The notes: generated from the letters alone by a model not told the origin. Positions 7,068-16,459 are shown, numbered from the stretch's first letter. The stretch is 55,752 bases of DNA from Fimadaptatus sp948467645 (GCA_948467645.1 CAOKFD010000012.1:1-55752); one strand, 5' to 3'. Translations and numbers: made by a program.

Positions 7068-8678
7068 ATGAAGAAAACTCGTCTTTTCTCTCTGGCTATG
7101 GTCATTGCGATGCTGTTTACCTGCTCCTTCGCATTTGCCGAGCCGGAAGAGAACACGCTCCCGATCTGCACCGACGGCAGTGTGCAGCTCAAGTTCTACA
7201 TGGCCATGGAAAGCGGCTCCGAGCAGAAAATGGCCACTTATGACGAGCATCCCGCTATCCTGACGCTGGAAGAGCGCACCGGCGTTGATATCACCTTCAT
7301 CCATCCGCCGGCTGGCGACGACGGCACCTACTTCAACACCCTGGTTGCTTCGATGCAGTATCCGGACGTGTGGATAACCACCGGCTTTAATGATTACTAT
7401 CCGGGCGGCGTTGAGGGCGCTATCGAGGATGGCATCCTGGCCAACACCAACGATCTGATTAACCAGTACGGCTACTACTACCTGCAGGAAGCCGCCAAGT
7501 GGGACGCCAATGTTACCCGCAACATGAAGACCGACTCCGGTCTGTGGCGTTTGGGCGCCCCCAACCAGCGCGTTCCGGTTCTGGGCCAGCAGCACAGCGG
7601 CCTTGTAATGCGCAAGGACTGGCTGGAAAAGTACGGTCTGGAAGTTCCCACCACCGTTTCTGAGATGACCACTGTTCTGCAGACTCTGAAGGACAACGGC
7701 GTTGAGGTTCCCTTCGCTGCGCAGCAGTACGATTCCGGGCTCTGGTCTTCCGGCAACATGCTGAGCAGCGCGTTCGGCGTGTTCCACTATGGCTTCCAGC
7801 TGAACGACGATTACAAGACTGTCACCTTCTCCATGCTGGAGCCGGGCTATAAGGATTACATCAACTACCTGGCCAGCTGGATGAAAGCCGGCCTGATGGA
7901 CCGCGACTTTGTAAACCGCAGCGAAGAAGACGCCCGAAAGATGGTTGCCAACGGCCGCAGCGCGATGTGCTGGATCGGCAACTGGACCACTCAGGAGCTG
8001 ACCGCTCTGGGCAAGGTCGAGGATCCCGATTTTGAGCTGATCGGCATCAGCTCTCTGAAGCCCGATGATCAGCCTGATTTCATAAACGAGTTCGGCGAGC
8101 CCATCGTAAACGGCACCTCCACCCAGACTTGGGTTATCTCCGCTACCTCCAACCATCAGAAGGAAGCCATGAAGGTTCTGGACTACCTGTACAGCCCCGA
8201 AGGCATCGACCTGATGGTATTCGGCCCCGAAGAGTGGGACGGCGAAGTCATCCATACCCACAACGCAGACGGCACCCGTACCTTCAGCGATTACATGCTG
8301 CACAACCCCAACCTGGAGTACAACACCATCCGCTATCAGTACACCATTCAGGCTCTGAGCTCTGAGTACTCCTCTGATATGGAAGCCCAGCAGTACAACG
8401 CGCCCATCAACGCGCAGTGCTGGGAAGCCTGGACCAAGGATCTGAACAACAAGCGTCGTATCCCCCCGACCATCAGCCTGACCGCTGCCGAGTCTACCAC
8501 GCAGGTCAACACGATGAACACCATCAAGACCTACATACTTGAGAAGGTCACCAAGATCATCTGCGGCGACGATTCCATCGACAATTGGGATAGCTACGTA
8601 GAGATGCTGCACACCTACGGCATCGACGATGTTATCGCGATACAGCAGGCGGCTTTCGATCGCTATCAGGTACGCTAA
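7068..8678 (+). CDS. Extracellular sugar-binding protein of an ABC importer
   Basis: A 536-residue family 1-type solute-binding protein of the large LplA/YtcQ group that pairs with LplB and YtcP permeases. It has a signal peptide with positive residues 2-5, a hydrophobic core to about residue 18 and a likely signal peptidase I site after A22-F23-A24. C19 is preceded by LFT, not a standard lipobox, so lipid anchoring is uncertain. Substrates of this group are usually oligosaccharides, often uronate-containing; the rhamnosidase/uxaB operon nearby makes a pectin fragment plausible but this is inference. Codon use differs from its neighbours: Ile is mostly ATC and Arg often CGT, as expected for an abundant protein. 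A terminator between it and the permeases probably gives a high ratio of binding protein to membrane parts. Confidence 0.9.
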   Translation: MKKTRLFSLAMVIAMLFTCSFAFAEPEENTLPICTDGSVQLKFYMAMESGSEQKMATYDEHPAILTLEERTGVDITFIHPPAGDDGTYFNTLVASMQYPDVWITTGFNDYYPGGVEGAIEDGILANTNDLINQYGYYYLQEAAKWDANVTRNMKTDSGLWRLGAPNQRVPVLGQQHSGLVMRKDWLEKYGLEVPTTVSEMTTVLQTLKDNGVEVPFAAQQYDSGLWSSGNMLSSAFGVFHYGFQLNDDYKTVTFSMLEPGYKDYINYLASWMKAGLMDRDFVNRSEEDARKMVANGRSAMCWIGNWTTQELTALGKVEDPDFELIGISSLKPDDQPDFINEFGEPIVNGTSTQTWVISATSNHQKEAMKVLDYLYSPEGIDLMVFGPEEWDGEVIHTHNADGTRTFSDYMLHNPNLEYNTIRYQYTIQALSSEYSSDMEAQQYNAPINAQCWEAWTKDLNNKRRIPPTISLTAAESTTQVNTMNTIKTYILEKVTKIICGDDSIDNWDSYVEMLHTYGIDDVIAIQQAAFDRYQVR

Positions 8679-8701
8679 TTCAAAAGAACTGAAACTGATA
8701 A

Positions 8702-8732
8702 AAGGGTCTGGCTCAGGCCAGACCCTTTTCCC
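8702..8732 (+). terminator. Attenuating terminator between binding protein and permeases
   Basis: AAGGGTCTGGC and GGCCAGACCCTT form a tight hairpin with a minimal loop, followed by TTTCC. I see no strong promoter between it and the permease genes, so partial read-through is the likely way the permeases are transcribed. Confidence 0.8.
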
Positions 8733-8839
8733 TAGTATTACACACAGTTTCAGCGCCTGACGAATGGCTTGGCCTAATTGGCTGACCCTTTCCCATGGTT
8801 GTACATTCCCACGAGCATATGCGGAGAAGAGGTTGTGTT

Positions 8840-9781
8840 ATGGCGCAAATGGATATTAAACAAGCCAAAAAGAGCTGGGGGCGGCGTCTGATTGACAACA
8901 TGCGCGCTCACCCGTGGCTGTATATAATGATTCTGCCCGCGATAGCATATTTCGCGGTATTCCACTACGCACCCATGTACGGCGTCATAATCGCCTTCCA
9001 GGATTACAAGCCCCTGAAGGGCATTATGGGCAGCAAGTGGGTTGGATTTGCAAACTTCCAGACGTTTATTGAAAGTCCTTTCATTTGGCGTCTGATACGC
9101 AACACGCTGTCCATCAACATCGGTATGCTGTTATTCGGCTTCCCGCTGCCGATCATATTCGCACTTCTGCTTAACGAAGTTCGCTCTACCGCGTTCCGCA
9201 AGGTCGTTCAGACCATTACCTACATGCCGCACTTCGTTTCCTCGGTTGTTGTATGCGGCCTTATGGTTATCTTCTGTCGTTCCGATGGTTTGCTTACCAG
9301 CATACTCACCCACTTCGGAATGCCCAAGACAAACCTTTTGACTATCGAAGGTTATTTCCAGCCGCTGTATATCGGCATGAACATATGGCAGGAGCTCGGC
9401 TGGGATTCTATAATCTATTTCGCCGCGCTGACCAGCGTGGACGCAGCCCTGTATGAAGCCGCCCGTGTGGACGGCGCGGGACGCTGGCGCCAGATGTGGC
9501 ATATCACCCTGCCAGGTATCGCACCCACGATCGTAATCCTCCTCATACTGCGCATAGGTAATCTGATGAGCCTGGGCTGGGACCGCATCATACTTATGTA
9601 CAACGATATGGTAATGGAAACCGCCGACGTTATATCGACCTATGTTTACCGCACTGGTCTGCAGCAGGTTCAGTATTCCTACGCCACGGCCGTTGGTCTG
9701 CTCAACTCGATAATTAACGTAATTCTGCTGGTCAGCACCAACGCCATATCCCGCAAGATTTCCGACAACAGTCTGTGGTAA
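8840..9781 (+). CDS. ABC sugar transporter permease, LplB-type
   Basis: Membrane subunit of a carbohydrate ABC importer (binding-protein-dependent transport inner-membrane family). About six transmembrane segments, the first at ILPAIAYFAVFHYAPMYGVIIAFQDY, typical of the LplB/YteP group. The EAA loop that contacts the ATPase is EAARVDGAGRWRQMWHITLP. I chose the ATG at 8840 (MAQMDIK) because AGAAGAGG lies seven bases upstream; in-frame ATGs at 8795 and 8819 lack a good site. 313 residues. Partner of the next gene, 14 bases downstream. No ATPase gene is adjacent, as is common when a shared MsmX-type ATPase is used. Confidence 0.92.
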   Translation: MAQMDIKQAKKSWGRRLIDNMRAHPWLYIMILPAIAYFAVFHYAPMYGVIIAFQDYKPLKGIMGSKWVGFANFQTFIESPFIWRLIRNTLSINIGMLLFGFPLPIIFALLLNEVRSTAFRKVVQTITYMPHFVSSVVVCGLMVIFCRSDGLLTSILTHFGMPKTNLLTIEGYFQPLYIGMNIWQELGWDSIIYFAALTSVDAALYEAARVDGAGRWRQMWHITLPGIAPTIVILLILRIGNLMSLGWDRIILMYNDMVMETADVISTYVYRTGLQQVQYSYATAVGLLNSIINVILLVSTNAISRKISDNSLW

Positions 9782-9795
9782 AGGAGGGCTGAACA

Positions 9796-10686
9796 ATGTC
9801 AAAGCAAGTTGGCCGCAAGCCCAGCTCTTATATTGCCGATGCGATAATCGTAATTATGATGCTGGCGCTGATGTTCATTACGGTATATCCCCTGCTGTAT
9901 ACAGTGTTTGCGTCGTTCAGTGATGCAAAGCAGCTGCTTAAACTGGAAGGCCCCATGTGGTGGCCGCTCGAGCCGTTCACTCTGCGCGGCTATGAGCTTA
10001 CGTTCCAGAACGCAAAGCTGGTGCCCAGTATCTTTAACACGCTGTTCTACGTTATCGTAGGTACTCTGGGCGGTCTGGTAATCACCGGCATGGCGGCGTT
10101 TGTGCTATCCCGCAAGAACTTCATGCTAAAGAACATCATAATGAAGCTGATAATGTTCACCATGTTCTTCTCGGGCGGCATAATCCCCTTGTTCTTCGTA
10201 GTGCGTCAGATAGGCATTTACGACACCCGCTGGGCGTTCCTGCTGCCCTGGATAATGAGCGCGTACAACATGATAATCATGCGCACGTTCTTCCTGGGCA
10301 TACCGGAGAGTCTGGAAGAGTCCGCGACGCTGGACGGCGCGACCGACCTTCAGATATTCTTCAAAATATACGTACCGCTGTCCACCGCCGTTATCGCGGT
10401 TATCGCGATGTACTACGGCGTGGCATGGTGGAACAGCTGGTATCAGTCGCTGGTATTCCAGCCCAGCAACTCGCTGTGGCCCCTGCAGATGGTACTGCGC
10501 GAGGTGCTGATCACCAACACCAAGTCCGCAACGACCGACGTTACCTCGATGGCCGAGGAATCGTACACCCGCGAGCTGGTTAAGTATTGCACCGTCGTTG
10601 TATCTACCGTTCCGATACTGATTATCTACCCGTTCCTGCAGCGTTACTTTGTAAAGGGCGTCATGATAGGCGCCGTTAAGGGATAA
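9796..10686 (+). CDS. ABC sugar transporter permease, YtcP/LplC-type
   Basis: Second membrane subunit of the importer, 296 residues with six predicted transmembrane helices. The EAA-like loop is EESATLDGATDLQIFFKIYVPL, with Glu-Glu-Ser in place of Glu-Ala-Ala, as often seen in the YtcP group. AAAGGAGGG precedes the ATG. Ends in the family-typical RYFVKGVMIGAVKG, and a terminator follows within 15 bases. Confidence 0.92.
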   Translation: MSKQVGRKPSSYIADAIIVIMMLALMFITVYPLLYTVFASFSDAKQLLKLEGPMWWPLEPFTLRGYELTFQNAKLVPSIFNTLFYVIVGTLGGLVITGMAAFVLSRKNFMLKNIIMKLIMFTMFFSGGIIPLFFVVRQIGIYDTRWAFLLPWIMSAYNMIIMRTFFLGIPESLEESATLDGATDLQIFFKIYVPLSTAVIAVIAMYYGVAWWNSWYQSLVFQPSNSLWPLQMVLREVLITNTKSATTDVTSMAEESYTRELVKYCTVVVSTVPILIIYPFLQRYFVKGVMIGAVKG

Positions 10687-10698
10687 ACGCATTTTACC

Positions 10699-10736
10699 GA
10701 GGAGAGCATATCGTTTGTATGCCCTCCTCATTTTTT
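10699..10736 (+). terminator. Intrinsic terminator of the sugar importer operon
   Basis: GAGGAGAGCATA pairs with TATGCCCTCCTC across a 7-base loop and is followed by ATTTTTTG. Confidence 0.88.
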
Positions 10737-10865
10737 GTGTTATAACTCATTTACGTTCGATTTCATGCGCTTCAGTCATTTAGAGTCCCACTAATTATAA
10801 TTAGCTATATGCACATTTTTTACCGTTTTTATGCGATATCCTTGCGCAAGCCTGCATATTTATGC

Positions 10866-10894
10866 TTGACATTTTACTGTCAACTGAGTATACT
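10866..10894 (+). promoter_or_regulatory. Consensus promoter for the M20-argBCD cluster
   Basis: TTGACA (10866-10871), 17 bases, TATACT (10889-10894). A TTGGAGGA ribosome-binding site follows before the ATG at 10929, so the leader is short (about 30 bases). Confidence 0.88.
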
Positions 10895-10928
10895 TGAATC
10901 CATACCAAGTTTGGAGGATACATCGCTT

Positions 10929-12377
10929 ATGAGTATTCTGGCAATACAGCACGCTGTTTCTGAAAGCATAGATGCTCGCAAAGCCGCGCTTGTCAATGCA
11001 AGCGACGCAATATGGGATCATCCGCAAGTTAACTTCCATGAGGATTATGCCGCCGATATGCTTTGTTCGCTGCTTGAGCAAAACGGATTTGCGCTAGAGA
11101 AGCAATTGGACGATATGCCCACCGCATTCCGCGCGACGTTCGGAAGCGGCAAGCCGGTTATCGCATTCTTAGGCGAATACGACGCGCTTAGCGCACTTAG
11201 TCAGCAGGCGGGCTGCTTAACTAAAATGCCCGTTGAGACGGGCGCGCCCGGCCACGGCTGCGGACACAACCTGCTGGGTGTGGGATCGCTGGCGGCGGCG
11301 CTGGCCGTTAAGGATTTGATTGACGCTGGGGCTGTCAGCGGCACGGTCGTATACTTCGGCTGTCCCGCCGAGGAAACCGCAAGTGCAAAGGCGTTTCTGG
11401 CGCGCGACGGGTATTTCGACGGCATCGACGCTATACTTACGTGGCATCCGTGGGACTATACCGGCATATGGCCGGGCGGGTCGTTGGCCAATGTGAAGCT
11501 GATATTCCGATTCAAGGGACAGGCGGCGCACGCAGCGGGCAGTCCGCATCTGGGGCGCAGCGCATTGGACGCGCTGGAGCTGATGAATGTGGGCGTACAG
11601 TTCCTACGCGAACATGTGCCGGAGGACACGCGCATACACTACGCCATAACCGACGCGGGCGGCGCGTCGCCCAATGTGGTGCAGGCCAAATCCGAGGCGG
11701 TGTATCTGGTGCGCTCCCCTCGCCTGAGCGACCTTACCGACATAGTTGAGCGCGTCAAGGACTGCGCGCGAGGTGCTGCCATAATGACCGGCACTCAGGT
11801 GGACATAGAATTTGTCAAGGGCTGCTCCAACATGAAGCCCAATGCCGTGCTGGGCGAAGCGCTGATAGAAAGCTGCACTTCCATCGGCACGCCTGACTAT
11901 ACCGCGGATGAGCTTAAATTCGCGCATGATGTTCAGGCGACTATCGCCACGCCCGAGGACACGCTGGCCCGCCTTGTCCGCCTGTGCGACAGCCGCACGC
12001 GCGAAAGCGTAATGACACATCAGGGCGAGACAATGTATACGTTCGTCGCGCCGCATGTGGCCACCGACATGCCGATAATCCCGGTATCCACCGATGTAGG
12101 CGACGCAAGCTGGTGCGCGCCCACGGCGCAGATTTCTACCGCGGCATGGCCCGCAGGCACACCGGCGCACAGCTGGCAGGTAGTGACCTGCGGCAAGAGC
12201 AGCATCGCGCACAAGGCAATGCTGTACGCGGGCAAGGCGCTGGCTCTGACAGGAGCGAAGCTGATGAGCGACAGCGAGCTGCTGACGCGGGCAAAGCGCG
12301 AATTCGACGCAAGCATAGCCACGCACCCGTATGTGTGCCCTATACCTGAATATGTTAAGCCTTCCATAATAATATGA
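10929..12377 (+). CDS. M20 family amidohydrolase, AbgB-like
   Basis: A 482-residue dimetal amidohydrolase of the AbgB (p-aminobenzoyl-glutamate hydrolase subunit B) subgroup. Metal-site motifs: FLGEYDAL, GHGCGHN near residue 110 and the catalytic CPAEE near 145; the lid/dimerisation insert contains GQAAHAAGSPHLGRSALDAL. The ATG at 10929 is chosen because GGAGGA lies ten bases upstream and the promoter lies just before it; the longer open frame from 10809 crosses the promoter. It ends 28 bases before argB with no terminator between, so all four genes may share one transcript. The family cleaves N-acyl amino acids; a deacylase role in arginine metabolism is possible but is inferred from position only. 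Confidence 0.85.
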   Translation: MSILAIQHAVSESIDARKAALVNASDAIWDHPQVNFHEDYAADMLCSLLEQNGFALEKQLDDMPTAFRATFGSGKPVIAFLGEYDALSALSQQAGCLTKMPVETGAPGHGCGHNLLGVGSLAAALAVKDLIDAGAVSGTVVYFGCPAEETASAKAFLARDGYFDGIDAILTWHPWDYTGIWPGGSLANVKLIFRFKGQAAHAAGSPHLGRSALDALELMNVGVQFLREHVPEDTRIHYAITDAGGASPNVVQAKSEAVYLVRSPRLSDLTDIVERVKDCARGAAIMTGTQVDIEFVKGCSNMKPNAVLGEALIESCTSIGTPDYTADELKFAHDVQATIATPEDTLARLVRLCDSRTRESVMTHQGETMYTFVAPHVATDMPIIPVSTDVGDASWCAPTAQISTAAWPAGTPAHSWQVVTCGKSSIAHKAMLYAGKALALTGAKLMSDSELLTRAKREFDASIATHPYVCPIPEYVKPSIII

Positions 12378-12405
12378 ACTACAAATACGAGAGGCGGTAA
12401 TCAAT

Positions 12406-13305
12406 ATGGCTAAAGATCAGATCGTAGACAATACCGATATGCAGTTTATAAATAAAGCGAATATACTTATCGAGGCGCTGCCCTACATACAAAAGCTCTG
12501 GGGCAAGACCATCGTAATCAAGTACGGCGGAAACGCGATGGTTGACCCGTCGCTTACGCGCAAGATACTGGAGGACGTGACGCTGCTCAAGTACGTTGGA
12601 CTTAATCCGATATTGGTGCACGGCGGAGGGCCTGAGATCAACGCAATGCTCAAGCGCGTGGACGTAAAGAGCGAGTTCCACAACGGACTGCGCATAACCG
12701 ACGATGCGACGATGGAAATCGTGCAGATGGTGCTGGCGGGCAAGCTGAACAAGAACATCGCCGCGGAGATAGGCACGCTGGGCGGCAAGGCGATTGGTCT
12801 GTGCGGCAAGGACGCGGGGCTTATCGTGGTAAAGAAGAAGCCGCCGCTGCCCGATGGCGTTGATCTGGGACATGTGGGCGACATCGTTAAGGTGAATACC
12901 AAGCTGCTCAACACGCTGTGCACAGACGAGTACATACCCGTGATTTCGTCGGTCGGCGTGGACGAAAACGGCGACAGCTACAACATAAACGCCGACACTG
13001 CCGCCGCCGCGATTGCGACCGCGCTGAAGGCCGAGAAGCTGATATACCTGACCGACATAGACGGCGTGCGCCGCGTGGCGGACGACCCCACGACGCTGAT
13101 ACCCGTGATGACCGTCGAACAGGCGCACGCATACATTGCGGACGGCACGATCACCGGCGGCATGATACCCAAGGTCACGGCGTGCGTGGACGCGATTGAA
13201 AAGGGCGTATGCCGCGTACACATAATCAATGGCACCATCCCCCACCCGATCATACTTGAAATATTCACCGATCGCGGTATCGGCACGATGTTTGAAAACG
13301 AATAA
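12406..13305 (+). CDS. argB: Acetylglutamate kinase
   Basis: Phosphorylates N-acetylglutamate, the second step of arginine biosynthesis. Amino-acid kinase fold with the phosphate-binding VIKYGGNAM (about residues 32-40), the substrate loop VHGGGPEIN and the GGMIPKV segment near the C-terminus. 299 residues, normal length. The N-terminal 20-residue helix seen in arginine-inhibited, hexamer-forming enzymes is present, which suggests feedback control but does not prove it. GAGAGGCGG precedes the ATG. 12 bases separate it from argC. Confidence 0.95.
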   Translation: MAKDQIVDNTDMQFINKANILIEALPYIQKLWGKTIVIKYGGNAMVDPSLTRKILEDVTLLKYVGLNPILVHGGGPEINAMLKRVDVKSEFHNGLRITDDATMEIVQMVLAGKLNKNIAAEIGTLGGKAIGLCGKDAGLIVVKKKPPLPDGVDLGHVGDIVKVNTKLLNTLCTDEYIPVISSVGVDENGDSYNINADTAAAAIATALKAEKLIYLTDIDGVRRVADDPTTLIPVMTVEQAHAYIADGTITGGMIPKVTACVDAIEKGVCRVHIINGTIPHPIILEIFTDRGIGTMFENE

Positions 13306-13317
13306 GGAGGCAGTGCA

Positions 13318-14265
13318 ATGAAAACAAAGATATACATCGACGGCAGCGAGGGCACGACCGGCCTGCGCATATTCGAGCGCATGGCGAGACGCGACGATGT
13401 AGAGTTGATTAAGATCGACCCGGAACTGCGCAAAGACCCAACCGCGCGCGCCAAATGCATAAACGCGTCGGATATAACGTTTCTGTGCCTGCCCGACGCC
13501 GCGGCAGTGGAAGCCGTGTCGCTGGTTTCAAACGACAACGTGCGCATAATCGACGCGTCCACCGCGCACCGCACCGCGCCCGACTGGGCATACGGCTTTG
13601 CCGAGCTGTCTCCCGCCCACCGCACCGCGATTGCAAGCGGCAAGCGCATCGCCAATCCGGGCTGTCACGCGACGGGCTTTATATCGTTGGTATATCCGCT
13701 GGTTAAGGGCGGACTGCTTGCCGAGGACGCGCAGGTTTCGTGCTTCTCGCTGACCGGTTACAGCGGCGGCGGCAAGAAGATGATCGCGCAGTATCAGCAG
13801 GCTGAGGGACGCGATGCCGCGCTGGACGCGCCGCGCCCTTATGGACTGACTCAGCAGCACAAGCACCTCAAGGAGATGCAGGCGATATGCGGACTGAAGC
13901 ACGCGCCGCTGTTCACACCCATCGTGGCCGACTACTATGCTGGTATGCTGGTCAGCGTGCCGCTTACGAGCGAGATGCTGGGCGGCGCGACGCTTAGCAG
14001 TGTGCATGAGTGTTTTGCCGACGCTTATGCCGGACAAAAGCTGGTCAAGGTAATGCCGCTTTCGACTCAGGCCGACGTGGGCGGCTTTCTGAGCGCAAAC
14101 GCGCTGGCGGGGCATGACAGTCTCGAAATAATCGTAACCGGCAACGACGAGCGCATTACCGTATGCTCGCTGTTCGACAATCTTGGCAAGGGCGCGTCCG
14201 GCGCGGCTGTGCAGTCGATGAACATAATGATGGGCTGTGACGAGACGACCGGGCTTGTGCCGTAA
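13318..14265 (+). CDS. argC: N-acetyl-gamma-glutamyl-phosphate reductase, type 2
   Basis: NADPH-dependent reduction of acetylglutamyl phosphate to the semialdehyde. 315 residues; the start IYIDGSEGTTGLRIFERM is typical of the shorter type 2 ArgC, which differs from the E. coli type (GASGYxGxE). The catalytic cysteine is in IANPGCHATGF, and HKHLKEM supplies the conserved histidine region. TAAGGAGG precedes the ATG, and argD follows after 11 bases. Confidence 0.93.
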   Translation: MKTKIYIDGSEGTTGLRIFERMARRDDVELIKIDPELRKDPTARAKCINASDITFLCLPDAAAVEAVSLVSNDNVRIIDASTAHRTAPDWAYGFAELSPAHRTAIASGKRIANPGCHATGFISLVYPLVKGGLLAEDAQVSCFSLTGYSGGGKKMIAQYQQAEGRDAALDAPRPYGLTQQHKHLKEMQAICGLKHAPLFTPIVADYYAGMLVSVPLTSEMLGGATLSSVHECFADAYAGQKLVKVMPLSTQADVGGFLSANALAGHDSLEIIVTGNDERITVCSLFDNLGKGASGAAVQSMNIMMGCDETTGLVP

Positions 14266-14276
14266 GGAGACTGAAT

Positions 14277-15467
14277 ATGAATCTTTCCGAAATAAAGGCG
14301 CTGGATAAAGAGAACTTTCTGGGCGTATTCGGCGAAAGACTGCCGGTATGCTTTGTGCGCGGCGAGGGCTGCACGCTGTACGATCAGGACGGCAAGGCGT
14401 ACACCGATCTGTTTGCGGGCATCGCGGTAAACGCGCTGGGCTACAATCATCCGGCCGTAACGGATGCGTTGGTCGCACAGGCGCAGAGCGGCATATTGCA
14501 CACGTCCAATCTGTACTATGTCCAGCCTCAGGCAGAACTGGCGGCGCTGCTGTGCGAAAATACGTTTGCCGACCGCGTGTTCTTCGGCAATTCGGGTGCG
14601 GAGGCAAACGAGGGCGCGATGAAACTGGCGCGCAAGTACTTCTATGCTCAGGGCAGCAAGCGTTACAAGATAATATCCGCAGATCATTCGTTCCACGGGC
14701 GCACGCTGGCGACGGTTGCGGCGACCGGGCACGACTATTATCAGGCGCCCTATCGCCCGCTGCTGCCGCAGGGACTTTCGCAGGTGCCTTACAACGACAT
14801 CGACGCGCTCAAGGCGGCGATTGACGATGAAACCGCGGCGATACTGCTAGAGCCAATACAGGGCGAGGGCGGCGTTACGCCCGCCGACCCGGAGTATCTG
14901 AAGGCAGTACGCGCGCTGTGCGACGAAAACGATATGCTGCTGATATTCGACGAGGTGCAGACAGGCGTGCACCGTACCGGCTCGCTGTACTGCTATCAGC
15001 AATACGGCGTTGTGCCCGACATTATGACCAGCGCCAAGGGGCTGGGCTGCGGCGTGGCGATAGGCGCGGTGCTGGCCAGCGACAAGGTCGCGTCGGCGAT
15101 ATCGATAGGCGATCACGGTTCCACGTTCGGCGGCAACACGCTGGCGTGCGCGGTGGCGCTGTCGGCGATGCGGTACATGCTGGCGCACGACTTCTCCGCT
15201 ATGGCTAAAGAAAAGGGCGCGTATCTGATAAATGCGCTAAAGTCGATAGACAGTGACAAGATCGTCGAGGTGCGCGGCATGGGCATGTTGATCGGCGTGC
15301 AGCTAAATGACGATTGCCCGGCGGGCGGCATTGTGCGCAAGCTGCTTGAAAGGGGCTTTGTCGCGGGCACGGCTTCCGGAAATGTGCTGCGCATCGCGCC
15401 TCCGCTCATCATCGAAAAGGAGCAGATGGACGCATTCACTGCGGCGCTGACCGATGTGCTGAAGTAA
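14277..15467 (+). CDS. argD: Acetylornithine aminotransferase
   Basis: PLP-dependent class III aminotransferase making N-acetylornithine from acetylglutamate semialdehyde. 396 residues. The PLP lysine lies in TSAKGLGCG, preceded by LIFDEVQTGVHRTG with the conserved Asp; GNSGAEANEGAMKLARKY is the phosphate-binding region. Last gene of the argBCD run. argJ, argE, argF, argG and argH are not in the window. Confidence 0.94.
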   Translation: MNLSEIKALDKENFLGVFGERLPVCFVRGEGCTLYDQDGKAYTDLFAGIAVNALGYNHPAVTDALVAQAQSGILHTSNLYYVQPQAELAALLCENTFADRVFFGNSGAEANEGAMKLARKYFYAQGSKRYKIISADHSFHGRTLATVAATGHDYYQAPYRPLLPQGLSQVPYNDIDALKAAIDDETAAILLEPIQGEGGVTPADPEYLKAVRALCDENDMLLIFDEVQTGVHRTGSLYCYQQYGVVPDIMTSAKGLGCGVAIGAVLASDKVASAISIGDHGSTFGGNTLACAVALSAMRYMLAHDFSAMAKEKGAYLINALKSIDSDKIVEVRGMGMLIGVQLNDDCPAGGIVRKLLERGFVAGTASGNVLRIAPPLIIEKEQMDAFTAALTDVLK

Positions 15468-15481
15468 ACGCCCGTAATTAT

Positions 15482-15526
15482 GCCTGTCGCCCTCAAAGCA
15501 CCGTTTAAGGGCGGCAGGCCGTTTTT
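15482..15526 (+). terminator. Intrinsic terminator after argD
   Basis: GCCTGTCGCCCT pairs with AGGGCGGCAGGC (one T-G pair), followed by CGTTTTTAATT. Confidence 0.85.
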
Positions 15527-15613
15527 AATTAGGTTTAAGCAGCGATGCGTTGTGACAGGCTTAACTGAACATTATATCGCGGCGCCGCCACGCCATAGAA
15601 AGCAAAAATCCAG

Positions 15614-16459
15614 TCAGAGTTTAGTGAAGCTTTCGCCAAAGGCTTTATCGGCCTCATGCAGTTTTTTCTGGTATTCATCGTATTCGCGGCTGAGCCTTCT
15701 CATGGCCGGTATAAACACGCTGTTATATCCCCGCTCCTGATTAAATGATTTCAGGACCTGCATGAGCTTATATCCGGGAGAATCCATGTATTCACTGGAT
15801 TTTTTGAATTCCATATATCGCTCGATCATCTCCCTGTGCTCATCTATATAGCTTTCGGGATTTTCTATTGCATCCGACACAGCCAAATCAGCGCTTTGGG
15901 GCGCGTCAAACTCAATTTCGTCAAGATAGCATTTCAGCTCGTCCGGAATGTCAAGCGACACTCCGTCAAGGTATTCGCATATCTCGTTATAAGCCGCCTC
16001 CTGATCCTCGGTTCGTATCGTCCCGTGCAAAAACCTTGAAAAATGGAGCGACAAAAGCTGTCCGTAAAAGCCGGGGAACGCTTCCATCAGCCTATCCATG
16101 ACGCTTCTTCTCGCCTCCAGCATCGCGGTCTTTTGGCATATGGCCGTCCAATCCTGTGAAGCGGCCAATTCCCTGAAAAGCTCGTACTGTTCGTTCTGTT
16201 TAGAGAGCTCTTGGCCCTTTTTCTCCGCGATACGCCGGTATGCCGCCACATCATTTTGTTCGAGCAGTTCTTTTATGTCGCCAACGGATACTCCCATGCT
16301 GCGCAGGGCGGATATTTTCTTTAGCCTTGCAACGTCTTCCTCCGAAAAAAGTCTATAGCCGTTTTCTGTCGCCGCCGGCTTTATCAATCCCTTTTCGCAG
16401 TAATACTCTATCGCCTTCTTAGTCGTACTTGCGGCTTTGCACGCGTCGCTTATGTACAT
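15614..16459 (-). CDS. MerR-family transcriptional regulator
   Basis: N-terminal MerR winged helix (YISDACKAASTTKKAIEYYCEKGLIKP, then NGYRLFSEEDVARLKKI) followed by a coiled-coil dimerisation helix and a C-terminal region of about 180 residues that I cannot assign. It lacks the metal-binding cysteines of MerR/CueR, so a drug- or metabolite-sensing role is more likely. ATG at 16459 is preferred because GGAGGTGG lies six bases upstream; a GTG at 16468 sits next to that site. Its promoter has the 19-bp spacer and central dyad of MerR-type operators, so it is probably autoregulated. The only gene under its visible promoter is itself. It converges with argD. Confidence 0.87.
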   Translation of the reverse strand: MYISDACKAASTTKKAIEYYCEKGLIKPAATENGYRLFSEEDVARLKKISALRSMGVSVGDIKELLEQNDVAAYRRIAEKKGQELSKQNEQYELFRELAASQDWTAICQKTAMLEARRSVMDRLMEAFPGFYGQLLSLHFSRFLHGTIRTEDQEAAYNEICEYLDGVSLDIPDELKCYLDEIEFDAPQSADLAVSDAIENPESYIDEHREMIERYMEFKKSSEYMDSPGYKLMQVLKSFNQERGYNSVFIPAMRRLSREYDEYQKKLHEADKAFGESFTKL

